Of a DNA stretch of 64,000 bases, positions 56,979 through 64,000 are shown piece by piece. The notes under the pieces are model-generated. The model was not told the DNA's origin. It saw nothing but the letters and a program-made list of their open reading frames with translations, and did not search any database. The translations under genes were made by a program, and so were the position numbers. Each line of letters starts with the position of its first letter. The stretch's first letter is position 1. Origin of the DNA: Comamonas denitrificans (lineage in GTDB: Bacteria; Pseudomonadota; Gammaproteobacteria; Burkholderiales; Burkholderiaceae_C); assembly GCF_017368815.1 (NCBI RefSeq), contig NZ_JAFNME010000009.1:1-64000 (forward strand), written 5' to 3'.

Positions 56979-57824
56979 ATGACTTTTGACAACATTGCTG
57001 CCCAGGCACAAGACGATGTGCGCCGCGCCTTGGCCGAAGACGTAGGCAGCGGCGACCTGACCGCTGCCCTGGTGCCCGCCAACCAACGCATCCGCGCCCA
57101 CATTCTGGCGCGCGAAGCGGCGGTGATTTGTGGCGCGCCCTGGGCCGAAGCCGCGCTGCGGGCGCTGGACCCCCAGGTGCAATTGACCTGGCATGTGGCC
57201 GAGGGCCAGCGCTGCGCCCCCGACCAGGTGGTGCTGGAGATGGTGGGCGATGCCCGCGCCCTGCTCACGGCCGAGCGCACAGCGCTGAACTTTTTGCAAC
57301 TGCTCTCGGGCGTGGCCAGCAAAACGGCCCACTATGTCGATGCCGTACAAGGCACCAAGGCGGCGATTGTGGATACGCGCAAAACCCTGCCCGGCCTGCG
57401 CATCGCGCAAAAGTACGCCGTCAAAATCGGCGGTGGGGTAAACCACCGCATCGGCCTGTACGACGCGGTGCTGATCAAAGAAAACCACATTGCCGCCGCC
57501 GGTGGCATTGCCCCGGTGCTGCGCGAAGCGGAAAAAGTCGCCGGCCAGGCCCGTTTTATTGAAATTGAAGTCGAAACCCTGGCCCAGCTGCACGAGGCGC
57601 TGGAGGCGGGGGCCAAGATGGTGCTGCTGGACAATATGCCCCTGGCCGACTTGCGCCAGGCCGTCGCCATCAACGCCGGGCGGGCGATTTTGGAAATCTC
57701 CGGCGGTGTCACGTTTGAAAGCTTGCGCGCCTTGGCTGAGACCGGGGTCGATCGCATCTCCATTGGCGTTTTGACCAAGGATGTCAAAGCCACCGACTTT
57801 TCCATGCGCATGCAGGAGCTGTAA
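56979..57824 (+). CDS. nadC: Nicotinate-nucleotide pyrophosphorylase (quinolinate phosphoribosyltransferase)
   Basis: A 281-aa enzyme converting quinolinate and PRPP to nicotinate mononucleotide. [54 protein letters not shown] and ISGGVT are family segments. The ATG at 56979 begins the family-like sequence. It overlaps nadA by TAATG. Confidence 0.96.
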   Translation: MTFDNIAAQAQDDVRRALAEDVGSGDLTAALVPANQRIRAHILAREAAVICGAPWAEAALRALDPQVQLTWHVAEGQRCAPDQVVLEMVGDARALLTAERTALNFLQLLSGVASKTAHYVDAVQGTKAAIVDTRKTLPGLRIAQKYAVKIGGGVNHRIGLYDAVLIKENHIAAAGGIAPVLREAEKVAGQARFIEIEVETLAQLHEALEAGAKMVLLDNMPLADLRQAVAINAGRAILEISGGVTFESLRALAETGVDRISIGVLTKDVKATDFSMRMQEL

Positions 57825-58945
57825 TGACCAAAGCTGTGAATGTTATTGACGTTGAATACGAGCAACCCGAGCAAGAAGGCGCTGTTTGCGCCACCAAATA
57901 CGCCTGGGCGCGCGTGCCGCCTGAGCCCAGCCAGGCCGAGCGCGGGACGCTGAAAGACAAAATCCGCCGCCTGCTGAAAGAGAAAAACGCCGTCATGGTG
58001 TCGCACTACTACGTGCATCCCGATTTGCAGGACTTGGCCGAAGAAACCGGCGGCATCGTCAGCGACAGCCTAGAGATGGCCCGCTTTGGGCGCGACCACG
58101 CGGCGCAAACCTTGGTGGTCAGCGGCGTGCGCTTCATGGGCGAGACGGCCAAAATCCTCTCGCCCGAAAAAACCGTGCTCATGCCCGACCTGGATGCCAC
58201 CTGCTCGCTCGATTTGGGTTGCCCGGTGGATGAATTCAGTGCTTTTTGCGACCAGCACCCCGATCGCACCGTGGTGGTGTACGCCAACACCAGCGCCGCC
58301 GTCAAAGCGCGGGCCGATTGGCTGGTCACCTCCAGCTGCGCCCTGGAGATCGTCAGCGCCCTCAAAGACAAGGGCCACAAAATCCTTTGGGCCCCCGATC
58401 GCCATCTGGGTGGCTACATCCAGCAGCAAACCGGCGCGGACATGCTGTTTTGGAACGGGGCCTGCATCGTCCACGATGAATTCAAGGCGCTGGAGCTGGA
58501 GCTGCTGAAAAAAGAGCACCCGCAGGCCAAAATCCTTGTCCACCCGGAAAGCCCGGCCGAAGTCGTCGCCCTGGCCGATGCCGTGGGCTCGACCAGCGCC
58601 ATCTTGAAAGCCGCGCAAACCCTGGATGCCAGCGAATTTATCGTTGCCACCGACAAGGGCATGATGCACAAGCTGCGCCAGCTCAACCCCAGCAAAACCT
58701 TCTACGAAGCGCCCACTGCCGGCAACAGCGCCACCTGCAAAAGCTGCGCCCACTGCCCCTGGATGGCCATGAACGGCCTGGCGGGCGTGGCCCATGTGCT
58801 GGAGACAGGGGCCAATGCCGTCCACGTTGATCCGGCCCTGATCCCCCGTGCCCGCCTGCCCATTGACCGCATGCTGGCCTTTACCGCCGGGCTGAAAAAC
58901 GGCCAATCCCCTGGGGCCTTGGTGCCGCATTTTGGCGCGGCATGA
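57824..58945 (+). CDS. nadA: Quinolinate synthase
   Basis: A 373-aa [4Fe-4S] enzyme forming quinolinate from iminoaspartate and dihydroxyacetone phosphate. [22 protein letters not shown] and cluster cysteines in [22 protein letters not shown] and SCAHCPWM are visible. Co-translated with nadC; nadB is not here. A terminator follows. Confidence 0.96.
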   Translation: MTKAVNVIDVEYEQPEQEGAVCATKYAWARVPPEPSQAERGTLKDKIRRLLKEKNAVMVSHYYVHPDLQDLAEETGGIVSDSLEMARFGRDHAAQTLVVSGVRFMGETAKILSPEKTVLMPDLDATCSLDLGCPVDEFSAFCDQHPDRTVVVYANTSAAVKARADWLVTSSCALEIVSALKDKGHKILWAPDRHLGGYIQQQTGADMLFWNGACIVHDEFKALELELLKKEHPQAKILVHPESPAEVVALADAVGSTSAILKAAQTLDASEFIVATDKGMMHKLRQLNPSKTFYEAPTAGNSATCKSCAHCPWMAMNGLAGVAHVLETGANAVHVDPALIPRARLPIDRMLAFTAGLKNGQSPGALVPHFGAA

Positions 58946-58992
58946 GGCCACTTCAGGCACCATATAAGCGCGGTTAGCTATCAAAAATAACA

Positions 58993-59021
58993 AAAGGCAA
59001 GGTGGATACCTTGCCTTTTTT
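58993..59021 (+). terminator. Rho-independent terminator after nadA
   Basis: AAAGGCAAGGT-GGAT-ACCTTGCCTTT, an 11-bp perfect stem followed by TTTT. Confidence 0.88.
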
Positions 59022-59022
59022 A

Positions 59023-59103
59023 ATGGCTGCTGGCGCTCAATTCACAAGGTTTTTACTATGTTTTAGCGGCAAAAGCCTTGTTTTATAAGCGCAAGCAGCT
59101 CCT
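59023..59103. repeat. AATAGCT-family repeat downstream of nadA
   Basis: Arms GCTGCTGGCGCT and AGCGCAAGCAGC enclose an inner CAAGGTTTTT / AAAAGCCTTG hairpin. Same architecture as the copies at 20585 and 31068. It is next to the 3' end of the SBP-GGDEF gene. Confidence 0.6.
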
Positions 59104-60627
59104 TTATTGTTCATGGGCTACCTGGTTGCGGCCCCGTGTCTTGGCCAGGTACAGCTGGGCATCAGCCTGCGCTTGCAGGGCCTGGGCGCTGCTGGTCTGC
59201 GGCCCCAGGGTGGCAACGCCGATGCTGGCCGTCACGTGCCCATAGAGGGATTGGGCGTGGGCCAGGCCCAGGGCAGCCACGGCAGCGCGAATGGCCTCGG
59301 CAATCTGCACGGCCTGGGCCAGCGGGGTATCGGGCAGCAGCAGAACAAACTCTTCCCCGCCGTAGCGGGCCGCCAGATCGCTGGCTCGGGTAGCGTGCTG
59401 CTGCAAGACCTGGGCCACCGCATACAGGTAGTCGTCCCCCGTGGCATGGCCGTAGTGGTCATTCACGGCTTTGAAAAAATCGAGGTCCAGCATCAGCAGG
59501 CTCAACGGGCTGCCGCTGCGCTGGCAGCGGGCGTACTCTTGCGCCAGCACCTGGTCGTACCGGCGGCGGTTGGCCAGATGGGTCAGGGCATCGGTTTGGC
59601 TGACGCGCTCCAGCTGCGCATTGGCGGCTTGCAAGGCGTGCTGTTGGGTGCGGATTTGTTGGTTGCTGCGCGCCAGTTGGCGGGTCAGGCGGCGGTAATA
59701 GTGCAGCGCCACCAAGGCCACCACGGCGAGCAAGGCCGCACCGATGCTGGCCGCCTGCCATGCGCTGCGTTGCTGGCGCTGGGCCAAATAGCGCTCAATG
59801 AGCTGGCGCTCGCCTTGCGTATGGGCTTGCAGCGAGGCGCTGGTGTCCAGTGCCTGCACATAGCGGCCCATCACCTGGGCCAGGGTGCGGTGCGCGTCAC
59901 TTTGCCCCAGGTAAAAGCCATAGCTGCGCGGGTATTCTTTGAGCGCATGGATGATCTCCAGGTCAAACAGCTCGTAGTGGTAGCGCTGCTCCTGATAAAA
60001 ATCGCGACTAAAGACGGCAATGTCAATCTGCCCATCGCGCAGGGCATCAAACAAACCACCCGCCGAAAACGACTCGCGAAAGCGCAGCAGCTGCGGGATG
60101 CTTTGCTGCAAGATCGGCTCCAGCGCCACACCAGCGACCACCCCCACCCGATAGCGGGCCAAGTCTGCGGTACTCGCGACCTCCTGCATTTGCCCTTTGC
60201 GGGCAATGGCCACGTAGTGGCTTTGGTACAGCGGCGCGGTGAAATGCCCGCGCTGGCTGCGCTCGGGCGTGGGACTGAGGGGCAAAAAAATATCGGCCTG
60301 CCCGTTTTGCACCAGGGCTATTTTTTCCAGCACTTTGAGATGCTGGGCGCTTTCGATATGAAAGCGCAGCCCCAATTGCGCACTGATAAAGCACAGGGCA
60401 TCAATGCCCAAGCCGCTGTAGCGGTCATGGGCCTGGTCGTACAGGGCCAAAGGCGGGGTGCCCACGGCAACCACGCGCAGCGGCTGGGGCAGTTGCTGCA
60501 ACGCGGCCTGCTCCTGCGCCGTGACGACCACGGGCTGGCGCAGCTGCACCCGCGCCGGCTGCGGGCACTCGGTGGCGGCGTGGGCACAGGCCCAGCACAG
60601 CCCCAGGGCTGGCAGCCAGCGACGCAT
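59104..60627 (-). CDS. Periplasmic SBP domain fused to GGDEF diguanylate cyclase
   Basis: A 507-aa membrane protein. A signal peptide (cleavage near AHAATE) leads to an extracytoplasmic SBP_bac_3-like domain (VVAVGTPPLALY, GLGIDALCFISAQLGL, about 45-270), then a TM helix (about 290-310), coiled coil and GGDEF domain with intact GGEEF and I-site RASD. It probably makes c-di-GMP in response to an amino-acid-like ligand. Start at 60627 is the first ATG; a TTG six codons upstream is possible. It lies 29 bp downstream of panD. Confidence 0.88.
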   Translation of the reverse strand: MRRWLPALGLCWACAHAATECPQPARVQLRQPVVVTAQEQAALQQLPQPLRVVAVGTPPLALYDQAHDRYSGLGIDALCFISAQLGLRFHIESAQHLKVLEKIALVQNGQADIFLPLSPTPERSQRGHFTAPLYQSHYVAIARKGQMQEVASTADLARYRVGVVAGVALEPILQQSIPQLLRFRESFSAGGLFDALRDGQIDIAVFSRDFYQEQRYHYELFDLEIIHALKEYPRSYGFYLGQSDAHRTLAQVMGRYVQALDTSASLQAHTQGERQLIERYLAQRQQRSAWQAASIGAALLAVVALVALHYYRRLTRQLARSNQQIRTQQHALQAANAQLERVSQTDALTHLANRRRYDQVLAQEYARCQRSGSPLSLLMLDLDFFKAVNDHYGHATGDDYLYAVAQVLQQHATRASDLAARYGGEEFVLLLPDTPLAQAVQIAEAIRAAVAALGLAHAQSLYGHVTASIGVATLGPQTSSAQALQAQADAQLYLAKTRGRNQVAHEQ

Positions 60628-60655
60628 AAGCAAAAAAATAAACAACCCCTGCGTA

Positions 60656-61036
60656 TCAAAGCATTTGCGTGGGCACTTTGTGGCGCAGCTCGACCTGCTG
60701 GTTTTTTTCGTTCACAAACACCAGTTGGGGCTGGTGGCTGGCCACTTTTTCTTCGGCCACCTGGGCAAAGCTGGCAATGATGAGCAAATCGCCCGTGCAG
60801 GCACGGCGGGCGGCCGAGCCGTTCACCGAGATCATGCCGCTGCCGCGCTCGCCCTTGATGGCGTAGGTGACAAAGCGCTCGCCGTTATCAACGTTCCAGA
60901 TGTGAATCTGTTCGTTTTCCATGATGTTGGCGGCATCCATCAGGTCTTCGTCAATGGCGCACGAGCCTTCGTAGTGCAGCTCGCAGTGCGTGGTTTTGAC
61001 GCGGTGGATTTTCGATTTGAGCAGGGTGCGGTACAT
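60656..61036 (-). CDS. panD: Aspartate 1-decarboxylase
   Basis: A 126-aa pyruvoyl enzyme making beta-alanine for pantothenate. The self-cleavage site is in HYEGSCAID (Gly24-Ser25), preceded by [16 protein letters not shown]. Start at 61036 was chosen for the standard N-terminus. panB and panC lie at 54.9-56.7 kb, with nadCA and a cyclase gene in between. Confidence 0.97.
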   Translation of the reverse strand: MYRTLLKSKIHRVKTTHCELHYEGSCAIDEDLMDAANIMENEQIHIWNVDNGERFVTYAIKGERGSGMISVNGSAARRACTGDLLIIASFAQVAEEKVASHQPQLVFVNEKNQQVELRHKVPTQML

Positions 61037-61171
61037 GGTGTCTCTCGTAAAAAACGCGAAGTCTATGCAGGTTTTCACGAATTTGTCACATACCGTCCGT
61101 GTAATAGCCGCAGCCTCCGGGCTATTGCATAGATAGCTATTTCATTAAACCAATACCGTAGTGAAGACTTT

Positions 61172-62206
61172 ATGAAAACCACACTTTTTGCCCTTGCTGC
61201 ACTCACCGCCACCGGCGGCGCTTTGGCCCAAAGCTCCAGCGTTACCCTTTTTGGGGTGGTGGATGCCTCTGTCGCCCATGTTTCTACCAAGGATGGCTCT
61301 GTCACCGGCCTGGCCAATGGTGGCAACGCCAGCAGCCGCCTCGGGTTTCGCGGTGTGGAAGACCTGGGCAACGGCCTGAAAGCCAGTTTCTGGCTGGAAG
61401 GGGGCATCAACGTGGACGATGGGGGCTCGGGCTTCAAGTTCGACCGCCGCTCCACCATCGGCCTGCTGGGCAACTTCGGCGAAGTGCGCCTGGGCCGCGA
61501 CAAAACCCCCACTTACCAAAACCTGGAAACCTTCCACGCCTTTGGCGATTCGGGCATGGGCGCAATCAATGGGCACAACCTGATCAGCAGCTCCGCCGCC
61601 GGCACCATCGAAGGGAGCAACCCCAAGCGCTACTCCAACAGCATCAGCTACCTGCTGCCCAAAATGAACGGCTTCTACGGCCAGGCCAGCTATGCTTTTG
61701 GTGAAAAAGCCAAGGGCAATAGCAACAGCCTGTCCAGCAGCATGGGGGTGCGCCTGGGCTATGGCAACGGCCCGCTGAACGTGGCGCTGGGCTACGGCAC
61801 CACCAAGGGCGGCACTGCGGCCGACACCATCAACTACAAAACTTTCAACCTGGGCGCGTCCTACAACTTTGGCATGCTCACGCCCATGGTGCTGATTGCC
61901 TCAGAGCGCGGCAACAACCAGCGCGTCGATTTGTACAGCGTGGGCGTGAAAGCGCCCGTCGGCCCGGGCGAAGTGCGGGCCGCCGTGTCTTGGTACAAAG
62001 ACAAAAAGCGCAACGAGCGCGACTCGGTGCGCCTGGCCCTGGGCTATGGCTACAAACTGTCCAAACGCACCGAGCTGTACGCCACCGTGGCCCACATGAG
62101 CAACGACGACAACGCCACCCGCAAGCTGGGCACCTCGCTGGCGCACACCGTGGCAGCGGGCAAAAACGCCACCGGTTACGAGCTGGGCCTGCGCCACAAC
62201 TTCTAA
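61172..62206 (+). CDS. Gram-negative porin
   Basis: A 344-aa outer-membrane protein. Signal peptide MKTTLFALAALTATGGALAQ, then repeated amphipathic strands (SSVTLFGVVDASVAHVS, SRLGFRGVEDLGNGLKASFW, RRSTIGLLGNFGEVRLGR) and the terminal Phe of GLRHNF. This is the trimeric OmpC/Porin_4 type abundant in Comamonadaceae, allowing diffusion of small solutes. Preceded by an AT-rich leader and followed by a terminator. Confidence 0.94.
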   Translation: MKTTLFALAALTATGGALAQSSSVTLFGVVDASVAHVSTKDGSVTGLANGGNASSRLGFRGVEDLGNGLKASFWLEGGINVDDGGSGFKFDRRSTIGLLGNFGEVRLGRDKTPTYQNLETFHAFGDSGMGAINGHNLISSSAAGTIEGSNPKRYSNSISYLLPKMNGFYGQASYAFGEKAKGNSNSLSSSMGVRLGYGNGPLNVALGYGTTKGGTAADTINYKTFNLGASYNFGMLTPMVLIASERGNNQRVDLYSVGVKAPVGPGEVRAAVSWYKDKKRNERDSVRLALGYGYKLSKRTELYATVAHMSNDDNATRKLGTSLAHTVAAGKNATGYELGLRHNF

Positions 62207-62262
62207 CCCCCTCATTGCGGCGCTGGGTGCCGCAACGCTTTCATTCCTTTTGACAGAGGAGG

Positions 62263-62294
62263 CGGCTGCGAAATATTTTTCGCAGCCGTTTTTT
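62263..62294 (+). terminator. Rho-independent terminator after the porin gene
   Basis: CGGCTGCGAAA / TTTCGCAGCCG stem followed by TTTTTTG. Confidence 0.9.
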
Positions 62295-62589
62295 GTTGTG
62301 GTGTTGCGGCTGTGCCTGCGCGTTCATGCAAAGGGAGTGAATCAGCGCTGGAGTACTGCCCTCGATCTGCCAAAGGATTGCTGGGTTTAGTAGTTGCCAC
62401 CTTTCGGCCAAAAGCTGGCGTCCAGGGCATTATCGCGAACGACTGGTCGAGGCTGACTTCAGTCGTTCACCTCAGAAATGCAAATGACTGCTGATGTTCA
62501 TAGCAGTCATTGGGCGGAGGCTTCTCAGTAGATTCTTCCTACCTAGTCTGGTCAAAGTGCAGTGAAGTAGTCCGCTCTAGGCTCGTAAC
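62295..62589. other. Gene-poor stretch before the SulP gene
   Basis: No credible gene. Base composition is closer to 50% GC than the surroundings. The only clear structure is a 10-bp perfect hairpin at 62483-62511 (AATGACTGCT/AGCAGTCATT). It may be the decayed edge of transferred DNA. Confidence 0.55.
62483..62511. terminator. Hairpin near the 3' end of the SulP gene
   Basis: AATGACTGCT-N9-AGCAGTCATT. No T run follows on either strand, so terminator function is uncertain. Confidence 0.35.
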
Positions 62590-64000
62590 TTAATGAAGTT
62601 TTACGTAGCTAGTGCTTTCACTTTTTGGATAAACGGCGAACTGTTCGACCAACTTGGCGCTTCTCGCATCTAGTCCTCGCACTTCAACCTTTGTTCCGCC
62701 GCGTCGTAGTTTGAACACTACCCGGTCAAGTGCCTCGACTGAGGTCAAATCCCAAAACTGAGTCTGGCTCACATCAATACAGATGCGCTCCACCTGTTCA
62801 AGGTAGTCAAACCTAGCAATGAAGCTTTCAGAAGAGGCAAAAAATACTTGCCCTGAAACAAAATAGGTGCGTTGTTTGCCGTCTGGGCTGAGACTAGAGG
62901 TGACGTCCAAAATACGTCGCACCTTGTGGGCAAAGAACACACCGGACAGAAGAACGCCAGTAAGCACTCCCTTGGCCAAGTCATGGGTTGCAACAGTCAC
63001 AACGACGGTAGCGAGCATCACAACGCTGGATGTTTTGGGGTGGGCAACCAAGTCTTTGATGGAGCGCCAGTTGAAGGTGCCAATCGACACCATCACCATG
63101 ACTGCAACCAAAGCGGCCATGGGGATCTGTTTGACCCAATCGCCAAGAAATACAACCAGTATCAGCAACACTACACCTGCGGTCAACGTAGACAAGCGCC
63201 CTCGTCCCCCAGACTTCACGTTAATGACCGACTGACCAATCATGGCGCAACCGGCCATACCGCCTACAAAACCTGTAGCAACGTTGGCGATACCTTGGCC
63301 GACGCATTCACGGTCTTTGTTGCTCGTAGTGTCTGTCATGTCATCGACGATGGTGGCCGTCATGAGCGATTCCAGCAGGCCCACGACACAAAGGGTGGCG
63401 GAATACGGCAGGATGATTTGCAGTGTCTCCCAAGTGAAAGGGACATTGGGAATGAAGAAGCTCGGCAGGCTATCAGGGAGTGCGCCCATGTCGCCAACCG
63501 TGCGAATGTCCAACCCAAGAACCACATAGGCGATGCTTAAAACGATGATGGCAACCAAAGGCGAAGGAACGGCTTTGGTGATGTACGGCAAGCCATAAAT
63601 GATGGCAAGCCCTGCAGCAGTCATCGCATAGACATGCCAAGTGACATTCGTAAGCTCTGGCAGTTGAGCCATAAAAATCAATATAGCCAATGCATTCACA
63701 AAGCCCGTCACCACGGAACGAGAGACAAACTGCATGAGCTGGCCCAAGCGTAAGAAACCAGCCAGTATTTGGAGCACACCAGCAAGTATGGTGGCTGCCA
63801 GCAAATAGTCCAGTCCATGCTCTTTTACCAGCGTCACCATCACCAGCGCCATAGCACCAGTAGCGGCTGAAATCATGCCAGGTCGCCCGCCAACAAAAGC
63901 AATAAGCGTGGCAATCGCAAAGGAGGCATACAGCCCCACCTTGGGGTCAACACCAGCAATGATGGAAAAAGCAATGGCCTCAGGAATAAGTGCCAAAGCA
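62590..64000 (-). CDS. SulP-family anion transporter with STAS domain (5' end outside window)
   Basis: At least 469 residues of a SulP permease; the reading frame continues past the window edge, so the listed end is not the start codon. Family blocks [25 protein letters not shown] and [25 protein letters not shown] are visible, with about ten membrane segments, then a C-terminal STAS domain ([20 protein letters not shown]). It probably exchanges sulfate or bicarbonate. Codon use is much less GC-biased than in the rest of the window, suggesting acquisition. Confidence 0.88.
   Translation of the reverse strand, partial: ALALIPEAIAFSIIAGVDPKVGLYASFAIATLIAFVGGRPGMISAATGAMALVMVTLVKEHGLDYLLAATILAGVLQILAGFLRLGQLMQFVSRSVVTGFVNALAILIFMAQLPELTNVTWHVYAMTAAGLAIIYGLPYITKAVPSPLVAIIVLSIAYVVLGLDIRTVGDMGALPDSLPSFFIPNVPFTWETLQIILPYSATLCVVGLLESLMTATIVDDMTDTTSNKDRECVGQGIANVATGFVGGMAGCAMIGQSVINVKSGGRGRLSTLTAGVVLLILVVFLGDWVKQIPMAALVAVMVMVSIGTFNWRSIKDLVAHPKTSSVVMLATVVVTVATHDLAKGVLTGVLLSGVFFAHKVRRILDVTSSLSPDGKQRTYFVSGQVFFASSESFIARFDYLEQVERICIDVSQTQFWDLTSVEALDRVVFKLRRGGTKVEVRGLDARSAKLVEQFAVYPKSESTSYVKLH

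Noticed and set aside
63990-64000. Start codon of the SulP gene near 63996
   Set aside because: The apparent start is an internal TTG (ALALIPEA); family proteins begin further upstream, beyond the window.

Overview
The window looks like chromosomal DNA of a Burkholderiales betaproteobacterium, most probably Comamonadaceae. Reasons are the high-GC housekeeping genes, the rpsF-priB-rpsR-rplI and grpE-dnaK-dnaJ blocks, and short AATAGCTGTTTGCGCT-type intergenic palindromes that I associate with that family (from memory, not searched). The genus cannot be fixed. Sulfide and thiosulfate oxidation genes suggest a sulfur-oxidising lifestyle.

Left edge (1-4.3 kb): the tip of an IS5-family element interrupts a type III-like DNA methyltransferase gene. 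Upstream in the same transcription direction lie a SNF2-type helicase and a small excisionase-like HTH protein. This is a broken restriction or phage-defence operon. Next (4.3-8.9 kb) is a four-gene operon, dapL-lysA-nadE-dapF, using the LL-diaminopimelate aminotransferase shortcut. It is preceded by a perfect sigma-54 promoter match and an NtrC-type palindrome. Then come tRNA-Arg, tRNA-Ser, serS, a CBS-domain protein, ispH, fkpB, radC and an Smr-domain gene.

14.2-18.2 kb: a periplasmic-binding lipoprotein and a GGDEF/EAL membrane protein form a two-gene unit. It is bracketed by two identical 162-bp MITE-like repeats in direct orientation. An M48 peptidase, lemA, a DksA-type zinc finger protein and apbC follow. 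Between apbC and metG lies a signalling operon: TonB receptor, YfiR-like protein, hybrid histidine kinase, and GGDEF response regulator. A second TonB receptor/YfiR/membrane diguanylate cyclase set lies at 50.6-54.7 kb on the opposite strand. With the SBP-GGDEF fusion at 59-60.6 kb, the window carries four proteins or modules pairing a periplasmic sensing part with c-di-GMP or phosphorelay output.

31-38 kb: an unrecognised zinc-ribbon/nuclease-like protein, then sulfur genes: cytochrome c plus flavocytochrome c flavoprotein (fccAB), a YeeE-type transporter, a second FCSD-like flavoprotein, soxY, soxZ and an SGNH lipoprotein. A hemerythrin, a DUF423 membrane protein and a DctPQM TRAP transporter follow. 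42.4-48.6 kb holds the chaperone operon with candidate heat-shock promoters, the ribosomal S6 operon and tapT. 48.8-61 kb holds a pabB-pabC fusion, pantothenate genes panC, panB and panD, and nadC-nadA. The right end has a porin, a gene-poor stretch of different base composition, and a SulP transporter cut by the window edge.

The best candidates for something undescribed are the duplicated TonB receptor-YfiR-CHASE8 modules, the MITE-flanked lipoprotein/EAL pair, the putatively nitrogen-regulated dapL operon, and the zinc-ribbon PD-(D/E)XK-like protein.
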